Part shown: one piece after another, positions 9,459 to 17,977 of the stretch
Numbering within the stretch: the stretch's first letter is position 1
Layout: each line of letters starts with the position of its first letter
Translations under genes and position numbers: made by a program
Notes under the pieces: generated by a model
Told to the model about the DNA's origin: nothing
Seen by the model: only the letters and a program-made list of their open reading frames with translations
The model's database searches: none
Assembly (NCBI GenBank): GCA_023434665.1
Contig: JAEYSM010000077.1
Span: 1 to 50,233 of the forward strand
DNA length: 50,233 bases
Reading direction: 5' to 3'
DNA from: Bacteroidota bacterium
GTDB taxonomy: Bacteria; Bacteroidota; Bacteroidia; Bacteroidales; Lentimicrobiaceae

Positions 9459-10769
9459 TCAGACCTTTTTCGGAGCAAGGTATTTATTATACAATAGAAG
9501 ACCAATTATAGTAAGCACACCTATCATACTGAATACCAACCATAAAATATCGGGTTGTTTAAGTTTATCCACAAAATGAACATACAGAAGAGCTCCTAAA
9601 ATACCTCCTATTCCACTGCCTATTACTCCATAAAGGAATGAATAACCTAGATAGAGCGCCTTTTTATCAGCCGGTGCTATCAATCCGATGTAAGAAATGA
9701 ACTTTGGATGGGCTGTCATCTCCCCTATCGAGAATATGATCATTCCAAGAATAAATACCCACGCGTATGAAGAAACTGCCAGAATACCCATTCCTATGGT
9801 ACCTAATGCAATACCTGCAATCATGGTGGGCAATGCAGCAAATCTTTTAACAAAAGATGATATAAGCAGTTGAAGTGCAATAATTGCTCCGGCATTTATA
9901 ACTGTAACATGTTCAGCATCAAACTCCCATGAAGGATTTGCTACAAACAGGCTCAGAAAGCTGTTAACGACTTTGTTAACAGGGGTCATATCCACGAAGT
10001 CTTTCAGGTACCATAAAACTGTATCAAACATCTGGAAATATAAAATCCAGAAACCGGAGTAAATTGCTATCATAGATACAAAACGATAGTCTTTCAGTAC
10101 GAGTACAATATCCTTGAAGACTTGTGACATGGGCTTGGAACTTTCAGGGCGGGGCGGTTCCTTATATCCAAATATGTTGAGTATCAACATAGCGCCAGTG
10201 CCTACAGCCGCCATGATAAAAATATAATTCCACGATATATCTTTGAGAAAAGGTACGAGGATTAGTGGGAACAAGAATGCTCCCAGATTTATAGACCAAT
10301 AATAAATACCAAACCCAAGTGAAGAATTACTTTCGTCAGTGACTCTGGCTATTGTTCCTGAAATTATTGGTTTGAAGAATCCGGCACCAACAGCCATTAC
10401 CAGCAGACTTAGAAAGACTATTGAATAGGAAGATGACATGCTTGTAAAGAAATAACCCGTGCTCATCATAGTAAAAGCAAACATGAGTACCCGCCGGTAA
10501 CCAAATCTATCAGCGATAGCGCCCGCTAGTATTGGAAGCAGATACAACAGAGGTGTTATTGTACTCTTGATAACACCAACCCCTTCCTTAGAAAATCCCA
10601 GACCACCCGCCTGAGGTGATAGAATGAGATAAATTGAAAGCACTGACATGACCCCATAATAAGAGCCTCTTTCGAAAAACTCCATGATGATGACTGTCCA
10701 AAAATTGCGTGGGAAGGATTTAAATCCTGACTTTTTACTTGCAGATTCAGGGTTGGTAACTGTTGACAT
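9459..10769 (-). CDS. POT/PTR-family peptide MFS transporter
   Basis: A 436-residue major facilitator of the proton-dependent oligopeptide transporter family, which imports di- and tripeptides. Near residue 30 it has MEFFERGSYYG, containing the ExxER motif used in proton coupling. Glycine-rich loop AGAIADRFGYRR follows, and at least 12 hydrophobic segments run to the C terminus. The ATG giving MSTVTNPE is preferred: the longer reading begins at TTG inside the end of the aspartate kinase gene. A promoter with -33 and -7 elements sits just upstream. It could therefore be transcribed separately although it follows aspartate kinase by only 46 bases. The substrate range cannot be read from the sequence. 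Confidence 0.9.
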   Translation of the reverse strand: MSTVTNPESASKKSGFKSFPRNFWTVIIMEFFERGSYYGVMSVLSIYLILSPQAGGLGFSKEGVGVIKSTITPLLYLLPILAGAIADRFGYRRVLMFAFTMMSTGYFFTSMSSSYSIVFLSLLVMAVGAGFFKPIISGTIARVTDESNSSLGFGIYYWSINLGAFLFPLILVPFLKDISWNYIFIMAAVGTGAMLILNIFGYKEPPRPESSKPMSQVFKDIVLVLKDYRFVSMIAIYSGFWILYFQMFDTVLWYLKDFVDMTPVNKVVNSFLSLFVANPSWEFDAEHVTVINAGAIIALQLLISSFVKRFAALPTMIAGIALGTIGMGILAVSSYAWVFILGMIIFSIGEMTAHPKFISYIGLIAPADKKALYLGYSFLYGVIGSGIGGILGALLYVHFVDKLKQPDILWLVFSMIGVLTIIGLLLYNKYLAPKKV

Positions 10770-10795
10770 AATTAATGGTAAAGGTGTGTGGATGA

Positions 10796-10826
10796 CAAAT
10801 GTAATAATTTGCCTATTACGCTCCAA
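10796..10826 (-). promoter_or_regulatory. Bacteroidota-type promoter of the POT transporter
   Basis: On the minus strand, TTG (10826-10824), 20 bases, TACATTTG (10803-10796). This is the same spacing as the hcp promoter. The -33 element lies inside the last codons of the aspartate kinase gene. The predicted leader is about 20 bases. Confidence 0.45.
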
Positions 10827-12108
10827 TTACAATTTGAACAGTTGTACGGCTCTTTTGCTCAAGGTACACAGTTTTGCTTCCAACAACCTTATTTATAGTC
10901 TCCTGATCGTAGTATCTTATAGTAATAAGTTGAAGATTCTGATTATACCTGACATCGTATTCATCGCTCAATAAATCGTATAGTTTCCTGGTTTTTTCTT
11001 CATCTTTATCTGTAACCATCGAAAAACTGATAGCTGACAACTGCATCATATTGAGATGTATGCCAAGGGAGAATAACAAACCAAATATGTAATGAAGGTT
11101 CCCTTCAGCTATGAATGAGAAGTCCTTAGGCGAAATTGAAATCAGTACTTGATTGGGTTTCGAAATGTAACAAGGAATCTGATCTCTTAAACCGGATTCA
11201 TCGGGCAAATCATTGATTAAAGTTCCTTCCTCATTCGGGTGGTAAAAGGATTTTACTTTAAGAGGGATAAATTTACTTTTTAAAGGTTGAATAGTTTTAG
11301 GATGAATGACCGAAGCACCATAATAAGCCAATTCAATTGCATCACGGAATGACATGCTTTCGAGTTTCACGGTATCGGGGAAGTAACGTGGGTCAGCATT
11401 CAAAACACCTGGTACATCTTTCCATATAATAACCTCTTCTGCATCCAATGCCCACGCAAAAATTGCAGCACTAAAGTCAGATCCTTCTCTACCAAGTGTT
11501 ACGGGTTTATCATCGATCGAACTCCCTATAAAACCCTGAGTTATATAAATGGAGCTTCCTGCATCTCCCGGCATTTTGTGTGATTCTAATGTTGATACAC
11601 TTTTTGGAATTACAGAAGATATCCGGTTATGCGTCTCAATCCAGTTAACACCTGCAGAACGGTAGGTGTTATCAGTTTTAATCAGATTTCTGCAATCAAT
11701 CAGTGTATGATGAAATCCTTTGGAATCGAGGAAGCGACTAATTAATTCTGTAGAGATCAATTCACCAAATGAAACAACCTTGTCATAACCTTCATCGTAA
11801 TCCTGAGGAGGGATACCATCTATTATCTCTGACAATTGCTGCATCCTGATTGGCAAACCTGAGTAGTGGAGATTTAATTCTTCAGCAACTTTGAGATGAA
11901 AATCAAATACACGCTGAAGCAATTCCCTGGTTGTCTCACTTCCTTTTATCCATGCATCTGCCACCTTTTCAAGAGTATTTGTTGTTTTGCCCATTGCTGA
12001 GAAAACAACCACCAGTTCCCTGTTTGCGTATTGGGATAAGATATTGTAAACGTTCCTTACTGCAGAAGCATCCTTAACAGAAGCACCCCCAAACTTAAAA
12101 ACTTTCAT
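10816..12108 (-). CDS. aspartate kinase
   Basis: A 430-residue monofunctional aspartokinase, catalysing the first step from aspartate toward lysine, threonine, methionine and diaminopimelate. The amino-acid kinase domain opens with KFGGASV at residues 4-10. It contains TLGREGSDFSAA near 203, then WKDVPGVLNADPR and YYGASVIHPKTI. The last ~140 residues are consistent with tandem ACT domains for feedback control. The ATG giving MKVFKFGG was preferred to an upstream start that would add 12 residues from the divergent promoter region. There is no fused homoserine dehydrogenase. Which of the lysC, thrA or metL regulatory types it is cannot be decided here. Confidence 0.93.
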   Translation of the reverse strand: MKVFKFGGASVKDASAVRNVYNILSQYANRELVVVFSAMGKTTNTLEKVADAWIKGSETTRELLQRVFDFHLKVAEELNLHYSGLPIRMQQLSEIIDGIPPQDYDEGYDKVVSFGELISTELISRFLDSKGFHHTLIDCRNLIKTDNTYRSAGVNWIETHNRISSVIPKSVSTLESHKMPGDAGSSIYITQGFIGSSIDDKPVTLGREGSDFSAAIFAWALDAEEVIIWKDVPGVLNADPRYFPDTVKLESMSFRDAIELAYYGASVIHPKTIQPLKSKFIPLKVKSFYHPNEEGTLINDLPDESGLRDQIPCYISKPNQVLISISPKDFSFIAEGNLHYIFGLLFSLGIHLNMMQLSAISFSMVTDKDEEKTRKLYDLLSDEYDVRYNQNLQLITIRYYDQETINKVVGSKTVYLEQKSRTTVQIVIGA

Positions 12109-12118
12109 CAACAACCAT

Positions 12119-12147
12119 TTGTTTGTAAGGCAAAAGTAATACATTTG
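12119..12147 (+). promoter_or_regulatory. candidate promoter of fructose-1,6-bisphosphatase
   Basis: TTG (12119-12121), 18 bases, TACATTTG (12140-12147). The ATG follows at 12153, so transcription from this box would give a leaderless or nearly leaderless mRNA. That makes either the promoter or the leader arrangement unusual. Confidence 0.35.
12131..12138 (-). promoter_or_regulatory. candidate -7 box of aspartate kinase
   Basis: TACTTTTG on the minus strand fits TAnnTTTG and lies 22 bases before the ATG. No TTG is seen at -33. It is separated by one base from the opposing FBPase box. Confidence 0.35.
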
Positions 12148-12152
12148 ACAGA

Positions 12153-13199
12153 ATGAAGACTCTCGTAGAATTTATCAATGATACGCAGGCAGATTTTCCA
12201 TATGCAACAGGAGAATTTTCGCAACTGCTTAATGATATCACAATTGCAGCTAAGATAGTAAACCGTGAAATAAAGATTGCCGGGTTGGCGGATATTAACG
12301 GCTATTTTGGTGAAGTAAATGTTCAGGGAGAAGATCAAAAGAAACTTGATGTTTTTGCGAACAACCACTTCATAGCTGCACTTAAGCATGGCGGAATGGT
12401 TTGTGCCATAGCTTCGGAAGAAAATGAGGGCCTTATTACATACAACAATGCCACTTCTCAAAAGGGGAAATACGTGGTGGCCATGGATCCGCTTGACGGC
12501 TCCTCGAACATAGAAGTTAACGTACCTATTGGTACAATCTGGTCCATCTACAGAAGAATATCAGAATCGGGTCCCGGTACAATTGAGGATGTTCTTCAAG
12601 AGGGCGTAAAACAGGTAGCTGCAGGTTACCTTATTTATGGTTCTTCTACTATGCTCGTTTATACTACAGGAAATGGTGTTAACGGCTTTACCTATGATCC
12701 ATCGGTTGGCTTATTCTTCCTGTCGCACCCTGATATGAAGATACCCGAAGACGGTACTATATATTCAGTAAATGAGGCCAATTATATTTACTTTCCAAGG
12801 GGAATGAAAGAGTATATAAAATACTGCCAGCGTGATGATCCACGAACCAACAGACCGTTCACAACAAGATATATTGGATCACTTGTGGCCGACTTTCACC
12901 GGAATTTACTCAGAGGTGGTATATATCTTTATCCGGGTACATTAAAAAATCCCAATGGAAAATTAAGATTGCTTTACGAATGTAATCCCATTGCATTTAT
13001 AGCTGAACAGGCCGGAGGGAAAGCCTCCACGGGATTTGAGAGGATTCTGGATATTAAGCCAACTGACCTTCATCAAAGGGTGCCATTTATTACAGGATCG
13101 AAAAATATGGTCGAAATGGCCGAAGAGTGTATGAGAGTTCATTCATTGAAAGAAGTACGGGAAACATCCAATCCAATAAAGAATATAAATTCAAATTAA
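12153..13199 (+). CDS. fbp: fructose-1,6-bisphosphatase, class I
   Basis: A 348-residue class I FBPase, hydrolysing fructose 1,6-bisphosphate to fructose 6-phosphate in gluconeogenesis. The N terminus has the family's QADFPYATGEFSQLL pattern. The metal site is MDPLDGSSNIEVN near residues 110-122. The substrate region RYIGSLVADFHRNLLRGG lies near 238-255, and ECNPIAFIAEQAGG near 275-290. The length is typical of the eukaryotic-like bacterial class I enzyme, not of GlpX (class II) or the larger Bacillus-type class III. It diverges from aspartate kinase and is followed 73 bases later by the phosphofructokinase. Confidence 0.95.
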   Translation: MKTLVEFINDTQADFPYATGEFSQLLNDITIAAKIVNREIKIAGLADINGYFGEVNVQGEDQKKLDVFANNHFIAALKHGGMVCAIASEENEGLITYNNATSQKGKYVVAMDPLDGSSNIEVNVPIGTIWSIYRRISESGPGTIEDVLQEGVKQVAAGYLIYGSSTMLVYTTGNGVNGFTYDPSVGLFFLSHPDMKIPEDGTIYSVNEANYIYFPRGMKEYIKYCQRDDPRTNRPFTTRYIGSLVADFHRNLLRGGIYLYPGTLKNPNGKLRLLYECNPIAFIAEQAGGKASTGFERILDIKPTDLHQRVPFITGSKNMVEMAEECMRVHSLKEVRETSNPIKNINSN

Positions 13200-13221
13200 G
13201 AAAACAGCTGACTATTCTTCT

Positions 13222-13229
13222 TATTTTTG
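13222..13229 (+). promoter_or_regulatory. candidate -7 box of the phosphofructokinase gene
   Basis: TATTTTTG fits TAnnTTTG, 43 bases before the ATG. A small hairpin follows in the would-be leader (CTGCTT 13233-13238, AAGCAG 13242-13247, loop ACA). No TTG is seen at -33, so the gene may also be read through from fbp. Confidence 0.35.
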
Positions 13230-13272
13230 TGGCTGCTTACAAAGCAGAATATTAATCATCAAAAAATAAAAG

Positions 13273-14490
13273 ATGAAAGGCTCTATAGTAATACTTGCCG
13301 GTGGTGGTCCTGCTCCCGGAATTAATTCAGTTATTTCTTCAGTTTCTAAAATATTTCTTAAAGACGGTTATCGTGTAATAGGATTGCATGAAGGATATAA
13401 AACTCTATTTAGCAGTAATCCAAAAATGATTGATATTGATTTTGAATTGGCTGATAAAATTCACAATCAGGGAGGATCAATCTTAAACATGAGCAGGCAC
13501 AAACCAAAAGATTCAGAATTCAGCACCGACTTTTTTACAAAAAATAATATAAAATTGCTGGTAACAATTGGAGGTGATGATACAGCCTCCACTGCTAACC
13601 GGATATCCAAATTTCTTGCAGCCAATAATGTATTCCTTCAAAATATTCATGTTCCCAAAACTATAGATAACGATTTACCGTTGCCGGATGGAATTTCTAC
13701 TTTTGGGTACCAGAGTGCCAAGCAGGAAGGAGTCAGACTTGCTTCAACCGTGTATGAAGATGCCCGAACCAGTGGAAACTGGTTTGTTGTTTCAGCCATG
13801 GGTCGTGAAGCCGGGCACCTGGCATTCGGAATTGGTGCCTCTTGCCACTATCCGATGATTATTATCCCTGAAATGTTCAATAATGTTGAGGTTACATTCG
13901 ACAGGATACTTAAGCTTATAGTATCATCGATGGTTAAAAGGAAACTGTTGGGCATTAATTATGGTGTTGTGATAATCAGTGAAGGTGTGTTCCACTTTAT
14001 GACCGACGATGAAATCATTAAATCGGGTATTCAATTCTCTTACGATGACCACGGTCATCCTGAGCTGGGGAACGTAAGCAAGGCACATATCTTCAATCTT
14101 TTGCTTCAGGATAAGCTCAAAGAGTTAAAAATCAATATCAAAAGTCGCCCGGTGGAATTGGGATATGAGTTACGCTGTGTACAGCCAATTGCCTTCGATA
14201 TGCTGTATTGTGCATTATTGGGGATGGGGGTAAAACGCCTGTTTGATGAAGGGCTTACCGGATGTATGGTAGTGAGTGGTCCTAACGGTGACATTTTCCC
14301 TGTGTTCCTGAAAGATGTTGAAGACGAACATGGTAAAGTAAGACCACGGCTTGTTAACATGAACAGTCAGAAAACAAGCATGGTGTTTAAAGATGGTATT
14401 CAGTATTTAAGTGAGCAGGATATTGAAGGAGCTTCAAAATATTTGCAGGAACCTGAGAACTACCTGATGAAGAATATTCTTAACTGGTAA
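13273..14490 (+). CDS. phosphofructokinase, pyrophosphate-type by active-site residues
   Basis: A 405-residue PfkA-superfamily enzyme, interconverting fructose 6-phosphate and fructose 1,6-bisphosphate. The phosphate-binding loop is GGGPAPGINSV at the N terminus. Position-specific residues point to PPi rather than ATP as donor. GGDDT (near residue 99) has Asp where ATP enzymes have Gly (GGDGS), and PKTIDND (near 127) has Lys where ATP enzymes have Gly (PGTIDND). Substrate motifs AMGREAGHLA near 175 and IIPEMF near 200 are present. The PPi enzyme is reversible, so alongside FBPase it makes the node bidirectional. It converges on a dehydrogenase gene with only 7 bases between stops. Donor specificity is inferred from two residues. 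Confidence 0.88.
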   Translation: MKGSIVILAGGGPAPGINSVISSVSKIFLKDGYRVIGLHEGYKTLFSSNPKMIDIDFELADKIHNQGGSILNMSRHKPKDSEFSTDFFTKNNIKLLVTIGGDDTASTANRISKFLAANNVFLQNIHVPKTIDNDLPLPDGISTFGYQSAKQEGVRLASTVYEDARTSGNWFVVSAMGREAGHLAFGIGASCHYPMIIIPEMFNNVEVTFDRILKLIVSSMVKRKLLGINYGVVIISEGVFHFMTDDEIIKSGIQFSYDDHGHPELGNVSKAHIFNLLLQDKLKELKINIKSRPVELGYELRCVQPIAFDMLYCALLGMGVKRLFDEGLTGCMVVSGPNGDIFPVFLKDVEDEHGKVRPRLVNMNSQKTSMVFKDGIQYLSEQDIEGASKYLQEPENYLMKNILNW

Positions 14491-14497
14491 TCAATTA

Positions 14498-15448
14498 TCA
14501 CAATCCGTAGAGCGCCCTTACTTTATCTGCCAGGACTTTTGATAGTTTATAATGCGACTCATGGGTCCATCCGGCGATATGAGGCGATAAGATAACCTTA
14601 TTGGATTTAAAAAGTCGCTGAAACTGTTCAGGTAAAGATTCTGTTTCAATATCTTCAAATGATAAGTTCTCGCACTCTAATACGTCAAGTGCTGCTCCAT
14701 TGACCTTTCCCTCATCTATTGAATCCATTAAATCGGTGGTATTAATACAACTACCTCTGGATGTGTTGATGATCCAAATTGGTTTTTCAAAGCGATTAAT
14801 ATACTCAGTGTTGACCAAATGATATGTTTCATGTGTTAAGGGCACATGAAGGCTAAGGATATCAGCCTCCCTGAATATCTCTTCCATGGAAGCTTCTTTC
14901 ACATAATCTGTAGAAAAACCGCTCTTATATTTATCATAAGCAAGAACTGTCGCACTAAAACCTGCCAGCCGTTTTGAAAATTCACTCCCTGTATTACCAT
15001 ATCCAATTATGGCAATAGTTTTCCCTTTTATTTCATTGCCCCGATTACCGGCGCGTATCCATATACCCTTGCGCACTTCCTCGTTTACCCTGCATAAATG
15101 ATTTAAAAGCGAAAGAATCATACCCATAGCATGCTCTGCCACCGCATCACGATTTCCTTCGGGAGCATTTAAGCAAACAATTCCTTTTGATTCAGCATAT
15201 TGCTGATCGATATTTTCCATTCCTGCTCCTACCCTTGCAATAAACTTAAGATTGACCGCGTGATCCAGCGCTTCTTTGTCGAGTTTTATCTTACTTCTAA
15301 TCACTACACCTTCATATAAATGGAGCTGTTGTAAAATTTCCTTTCTTTCAAATCCGGTATAGTGAACACATTGAAATCCAAAACTTTCAAGTTCCTTAGC
15401 CAGGATGTCGTGTGCAGTGTCGATAAATAGAATCTTTGATGAATTCAT
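14498..15448 (-). CDS. D-2-hydroxyacid dehydrogenase, phosphoglycerate dehydrogenase-like
   Basis: A 316-residue NAD-dependent D-2-hydroxyacid dehydrogenase. The Rossmann fold has IIGYGNTGSEFSKRLAGF near residues 147-164. ARVGAGMENID precedes it. The catalytic set is present: Arg in NTSRG (near 231), Glu in DVLECENL (near 256) and His in SPHIAGW (near 291). It lacks a C-terminal ACT domain, so it resembles the short SerA-like forms rather than full-length SerA. Substrate could be 3-phosphoglycerate or another 2-hydroxyacid. No serC or other serine gene lies next to it. It converges with the phosphofructokinase and no terminator hairpin is visible in the 7-base gap. Confidence 0.88.
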   Translation of the reverse strand: MNSSKILFIDTAHDILAKELESFGFQCVHYTGFERKEILQQLHLYEGVVIRSKIKLDKEALDHAVNLKFIARVGAGMENIDQQYAESKGIVCLNAPEGNRDAVAEHAMGMILSLLNHLCRVNEEVRKGIWIRAGNRGNEIKGKTIAIIGYGNTGSEFSKRLAGFSATVLAYDKYKSGFSTDYVKEASMEEIFREADILSLHVPLTHETYHLVNTEYINRFEKPIWIINTSRGSCINTTDLMDSIDEGKVNGAALDVLECENLSFEDIETESLPEQFQRLFKSNKVILSPHIAGWTHESHYKLSKVLADKVRALYGL

Positions 15449-15469
15449 TTCATAAATCTATTAGTCCTG

Positions 15470-15477
15470 CAAAGTTA
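15470..15477 (-). promoter_or_regulatory. candidate -7 box of the hydroxyacid dehydrogenase
   Basis: TAACTTTG on the minus strand fits TAnnTTTG and lies 21 bases before the ATG. No -33 TTG is apparent. Confidence 0.35.
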
Positions 15478-15580
15478 ATCATAAAGAGCAGCATAATAAT
15501 AGAGTAGTTAAGAAGGCTAATTCTTAATAAAATCGTAACTTCGCCAACTTAATTTTTTATTATCAGATTCGTTTGCAATT

Positions 15581-17944
15581 ATGTGGAAATTCCTGGTTAG
15601 GTTGATATTGCGAAACAGACCTTTGATTATTGCTGTGATAGCAATATTAACAATATTTATGGGGTGGCAGGGTGTAAGTGTTCAGCTTTCATATAACAAT
15701 CAAAATATGCTGCCACAATCCGATTCAAGTGTTGTGACATATCAGGCTTTTAAAGACAAATTTGGTGAAGATGGCAGCGTTTTGGTTATTGGGGTCACCA
15801 ATCCCGACATGTTTAAATTAGATGAAATAAACGCCTGGAATAGCCTTACAAGAGATATAAATGAAATTGATGGAGTGGAGGGTATAACTTCTATAACCAA
15901 AGCTGCAGTGATGGTTAAGAACGACAGTCTAAGGGTTTTCGAATTCAAACCATTAGTAAGTGCACCCCTGACCAGTCAGGCTCAGGCTGATTCATTAAAA
16001 AAGCAGGTATTTTCACTTCCCATGTACGAGGGACTGCTTTTTAATGCCAAGACCAACACATACTTAATGGCCATCACACTGGATAAGGAAAAGTTAAATG
16101 ACAAGATCAGGCTCATAGTAGTTGATAATATTGTTAATCGTGCCAAAGCCTACGAGAAAGAGACAGGCAATAAACTACATTATTCAGGAATGCCCTATAT
16201 AAGGTCGGTAATGATGAAGCAGACCAAGTCAGAACTCTTCATGTTCATATTCCTTTCAATTGCTGTCGCGGCTTTGATACTATTTCTGTTCTTCAGATCG
16301 GTGAGGGTAGTGTTAAGTTCTTTAATTGTTGTAGCTGTTAGCATAATATTTACCGTAGGCCTTATAAACATCTTGGGATATAAAATAAGCATTCTTACAG
16401 GTGTAATACCATCCCTGATAGTAGTTATTGCGATTGAAAACTGCATCTATATCCTAAATAAATATCATTGGGAATACCGTTCTCATGGCAATAAGATTCT
16501 GGCATTGTCGAGAGTTGTTCAAAGAATTGGTCCGGCTTCATTAATGGTAAATACTGCAACAGCAGCTGGATTCGCTGCATTTATTTTAGTTTCTAACCGG
16601 ATGCTGTTTGAATTTGGCATTGTTGCTGCCATTAGCATTTTCATCGAGTATCTTCTATGCATACTTCTGCTTCCTATCATATTTAGTTATATGGAGCCTC
16701 CCAGTCAAAAGCATTTATCTCACCTCAACAACAAATTCTTCAGTAATATCATTGAGAAAATAATATACCTGATAGAACACAGGCGCAAGACAATTTTTGT
16801 CGCTGCAGGAGTTATGACAATACTGGGAATCCTGGGAATGTTTAGTTTAAAAATATCAGGTAAGGTGGTAGATGATATCAGGAAAAGTAATCCACTGGCA
16901 AAAGATCTGAGATATTTTGAGCAGCATTTCGGAGGAGTTATGCCATTTGAAATATGGGTAGATTCAAAAAAGCCAAAAGGTGCATTACGCCTGAACACTA
17001 TTGAAAAAATTGATGAAATCCAAAATGAAATACTGAAACACAAAGAGTTCTCTAAACCTCTTTCGGTTGCCGAATTGTCGAAGTTTGCACGACAGGCTTA
17101 TTTTAACGGTAATCCTGAAATGTATGAAGTTCCAAACTCACAGGAACGAAACTTTGTATTCTCGTATTTTCCACGTGAAGCCGGTACACAGGCAGGCTTA
17201 CTAAATTCATTTATCGACAGTACTCAGCAACACACAAGAATCAGTTTCCAGATGGCTGATGTACCTACATCAGAAATAAACCGGATACTTTCTGATATTA
17301 AACCAAAAGTTAAAGAGATATTTCCTGAGGATAAATACGATGTAAAAATTACCGGCAATAGTGTAGTTTACGCCAGAGGAACGGAATTCCTGATTAAACA
17401 CTTGTTTCAGAGTGTTATAATTGCGATTGTATTTATCTCATTGTTAATGGTGATGATGTTTTCGAGTTTCAGGATGATAGCAATATCCATGCTGCCCAAC
17501 ATTATACCATTGATCATAACAGCGGCTATAATGGGTATTTTTGGCGTGCCGGTTAAATCATCGACCATAATTATATTTGGGGTAGCTCTTGGAATTTCTG
17601 TCGATAATGCTATTCAGTATTTATCGAGATATCGTCATGAATTGAAGATGACCAATAACAATATCCGGTTATCTGCCATAAATGCATTAAGGGAAGCAGG
17701 ATTCAGTATGATTTATACTTCAATAGTACTGGTTTTGGGATTCAGCGTTTTCATTGTTTCCAATTTTGGTGGAACACAGGCATTGGGGTTACTGGTTTCA
17801 ACCACACTCTTTGTGGCTATGTTTTTCAATATGATGGTTTTGCCTTCATTGCTGATGGTGCTTGATAAATTTGCAGTTACAAAGGCATTTGCTTCTGAAC
17901 CATTCATTGAAGTATATGACGGGGACGTTGAGGAGGAAAAATAA
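15581..17944 (+). CDS. RND-superfamily (MMPL-like) exporter
   Basis: A 787-residue inner-membrane protein with the duplicated RND topology. One helix near residues 12-30 is followed by a large periplasmic loop to about 213 and a helix bundle at about 216-370. A second isolated helix (about 398-417) is followed by a second periplasmic loop to about 610 and a final bundle to about 775. Charged residues inside helices occur at equivalent places: Glu in VVIAIENCIYIL (near 283) and Asp in GISVDNAIQYL (near 674), as expected for proton coupling. It is shorter than the drug-efflux HAE1 proteins and matches the predicted exporters related to MMPL and hopanoid transporters. No membrane-fusion protein or TolC adjoins it. 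Substrate is unknown; the downstream rfbA and prenyl synthase suggest an envelope role, which is inference. Confidence 0.88.
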   Translation: MWKFLVRLILRNRPLIIAVIAILTIFMGWQGVSVQLSYNNQNMLPQSDSSVVTYQAFKDKFGEDGSVLVIGVTNPDMFKLDEINAWNSLTRDINEIDGVEGITSITKAAVMVKNDSLRVFEFKPLVSAPLTSQAQADSLKKQVFSLPMYEGLLFNAKTNTYLMAITLDKEKLNDKIRLIVVDNIVNRAKAYEKETGNKLHYSGMPYIRSVMMKQTKSELFMFIFLSIAVAALILFLFFRSVRVVLSSLIVVAVSIIFTVGLINILGYKISILTGVIPSLIVVIAIENCIYILNKYHWEYRSHGNKILALSRVVQRIGPASLMVNTATAAGFAAFILVSNRMLFEFGIVAAISIFIEYLLCILLLPIIFSYMEPPSQKHLSHLNNKFFSNIIEKIIYLIEHRRKTIFVAAGVMTILGILGMFSLKISGKVVDDIRKSNPLAKDLRYFEQHFGGVMPFEIWVDSKKPKGALRLNTIEKIDEIQNEILKHKEFSKPLSVAELSKFARQAYFNGNPEMYEVPNSQERNFVFSYFPREAGTQAGLLNSFIDSTQQHTRISFQMADVPTSEINRILSDIKPKVKEIFPEDKYDVKITGNSVVYARGTEFLIKHLFQSVIIAIVFISLLMVMMFSSFRMIAISMLPNIIPLIITAAIMGIFGVPVKSSTIIIFGVALGISVDNAIQYLSRYRHELKMTNNNIRLSAINALREAGFSMIYTSIVLVLGFSVFIVSNFGGTQALGLLVSTTLFVAMFFNMMVLPSLLMVLDKFAVTKAFASEPFIEVYDGDVEEEK

Positions 17945-17977
17945 TTCCTTAATTTTAAGTCTAATTTAAAACTGATA

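Noticed and set aside
10770..10826. Longer N terminus for the POT transporter starting at TTG 10,826
   Set aside because: It overlaps the aspartate kinase stop and the promoter; the ATG at 10,769 leads straight into the conserved start of the family.
12108..12461. 117-codon frame opposite the start of fbp
   Set aside because: It overlaps the well-supported fbp and shows no recognisable protein features; a shadow frame.
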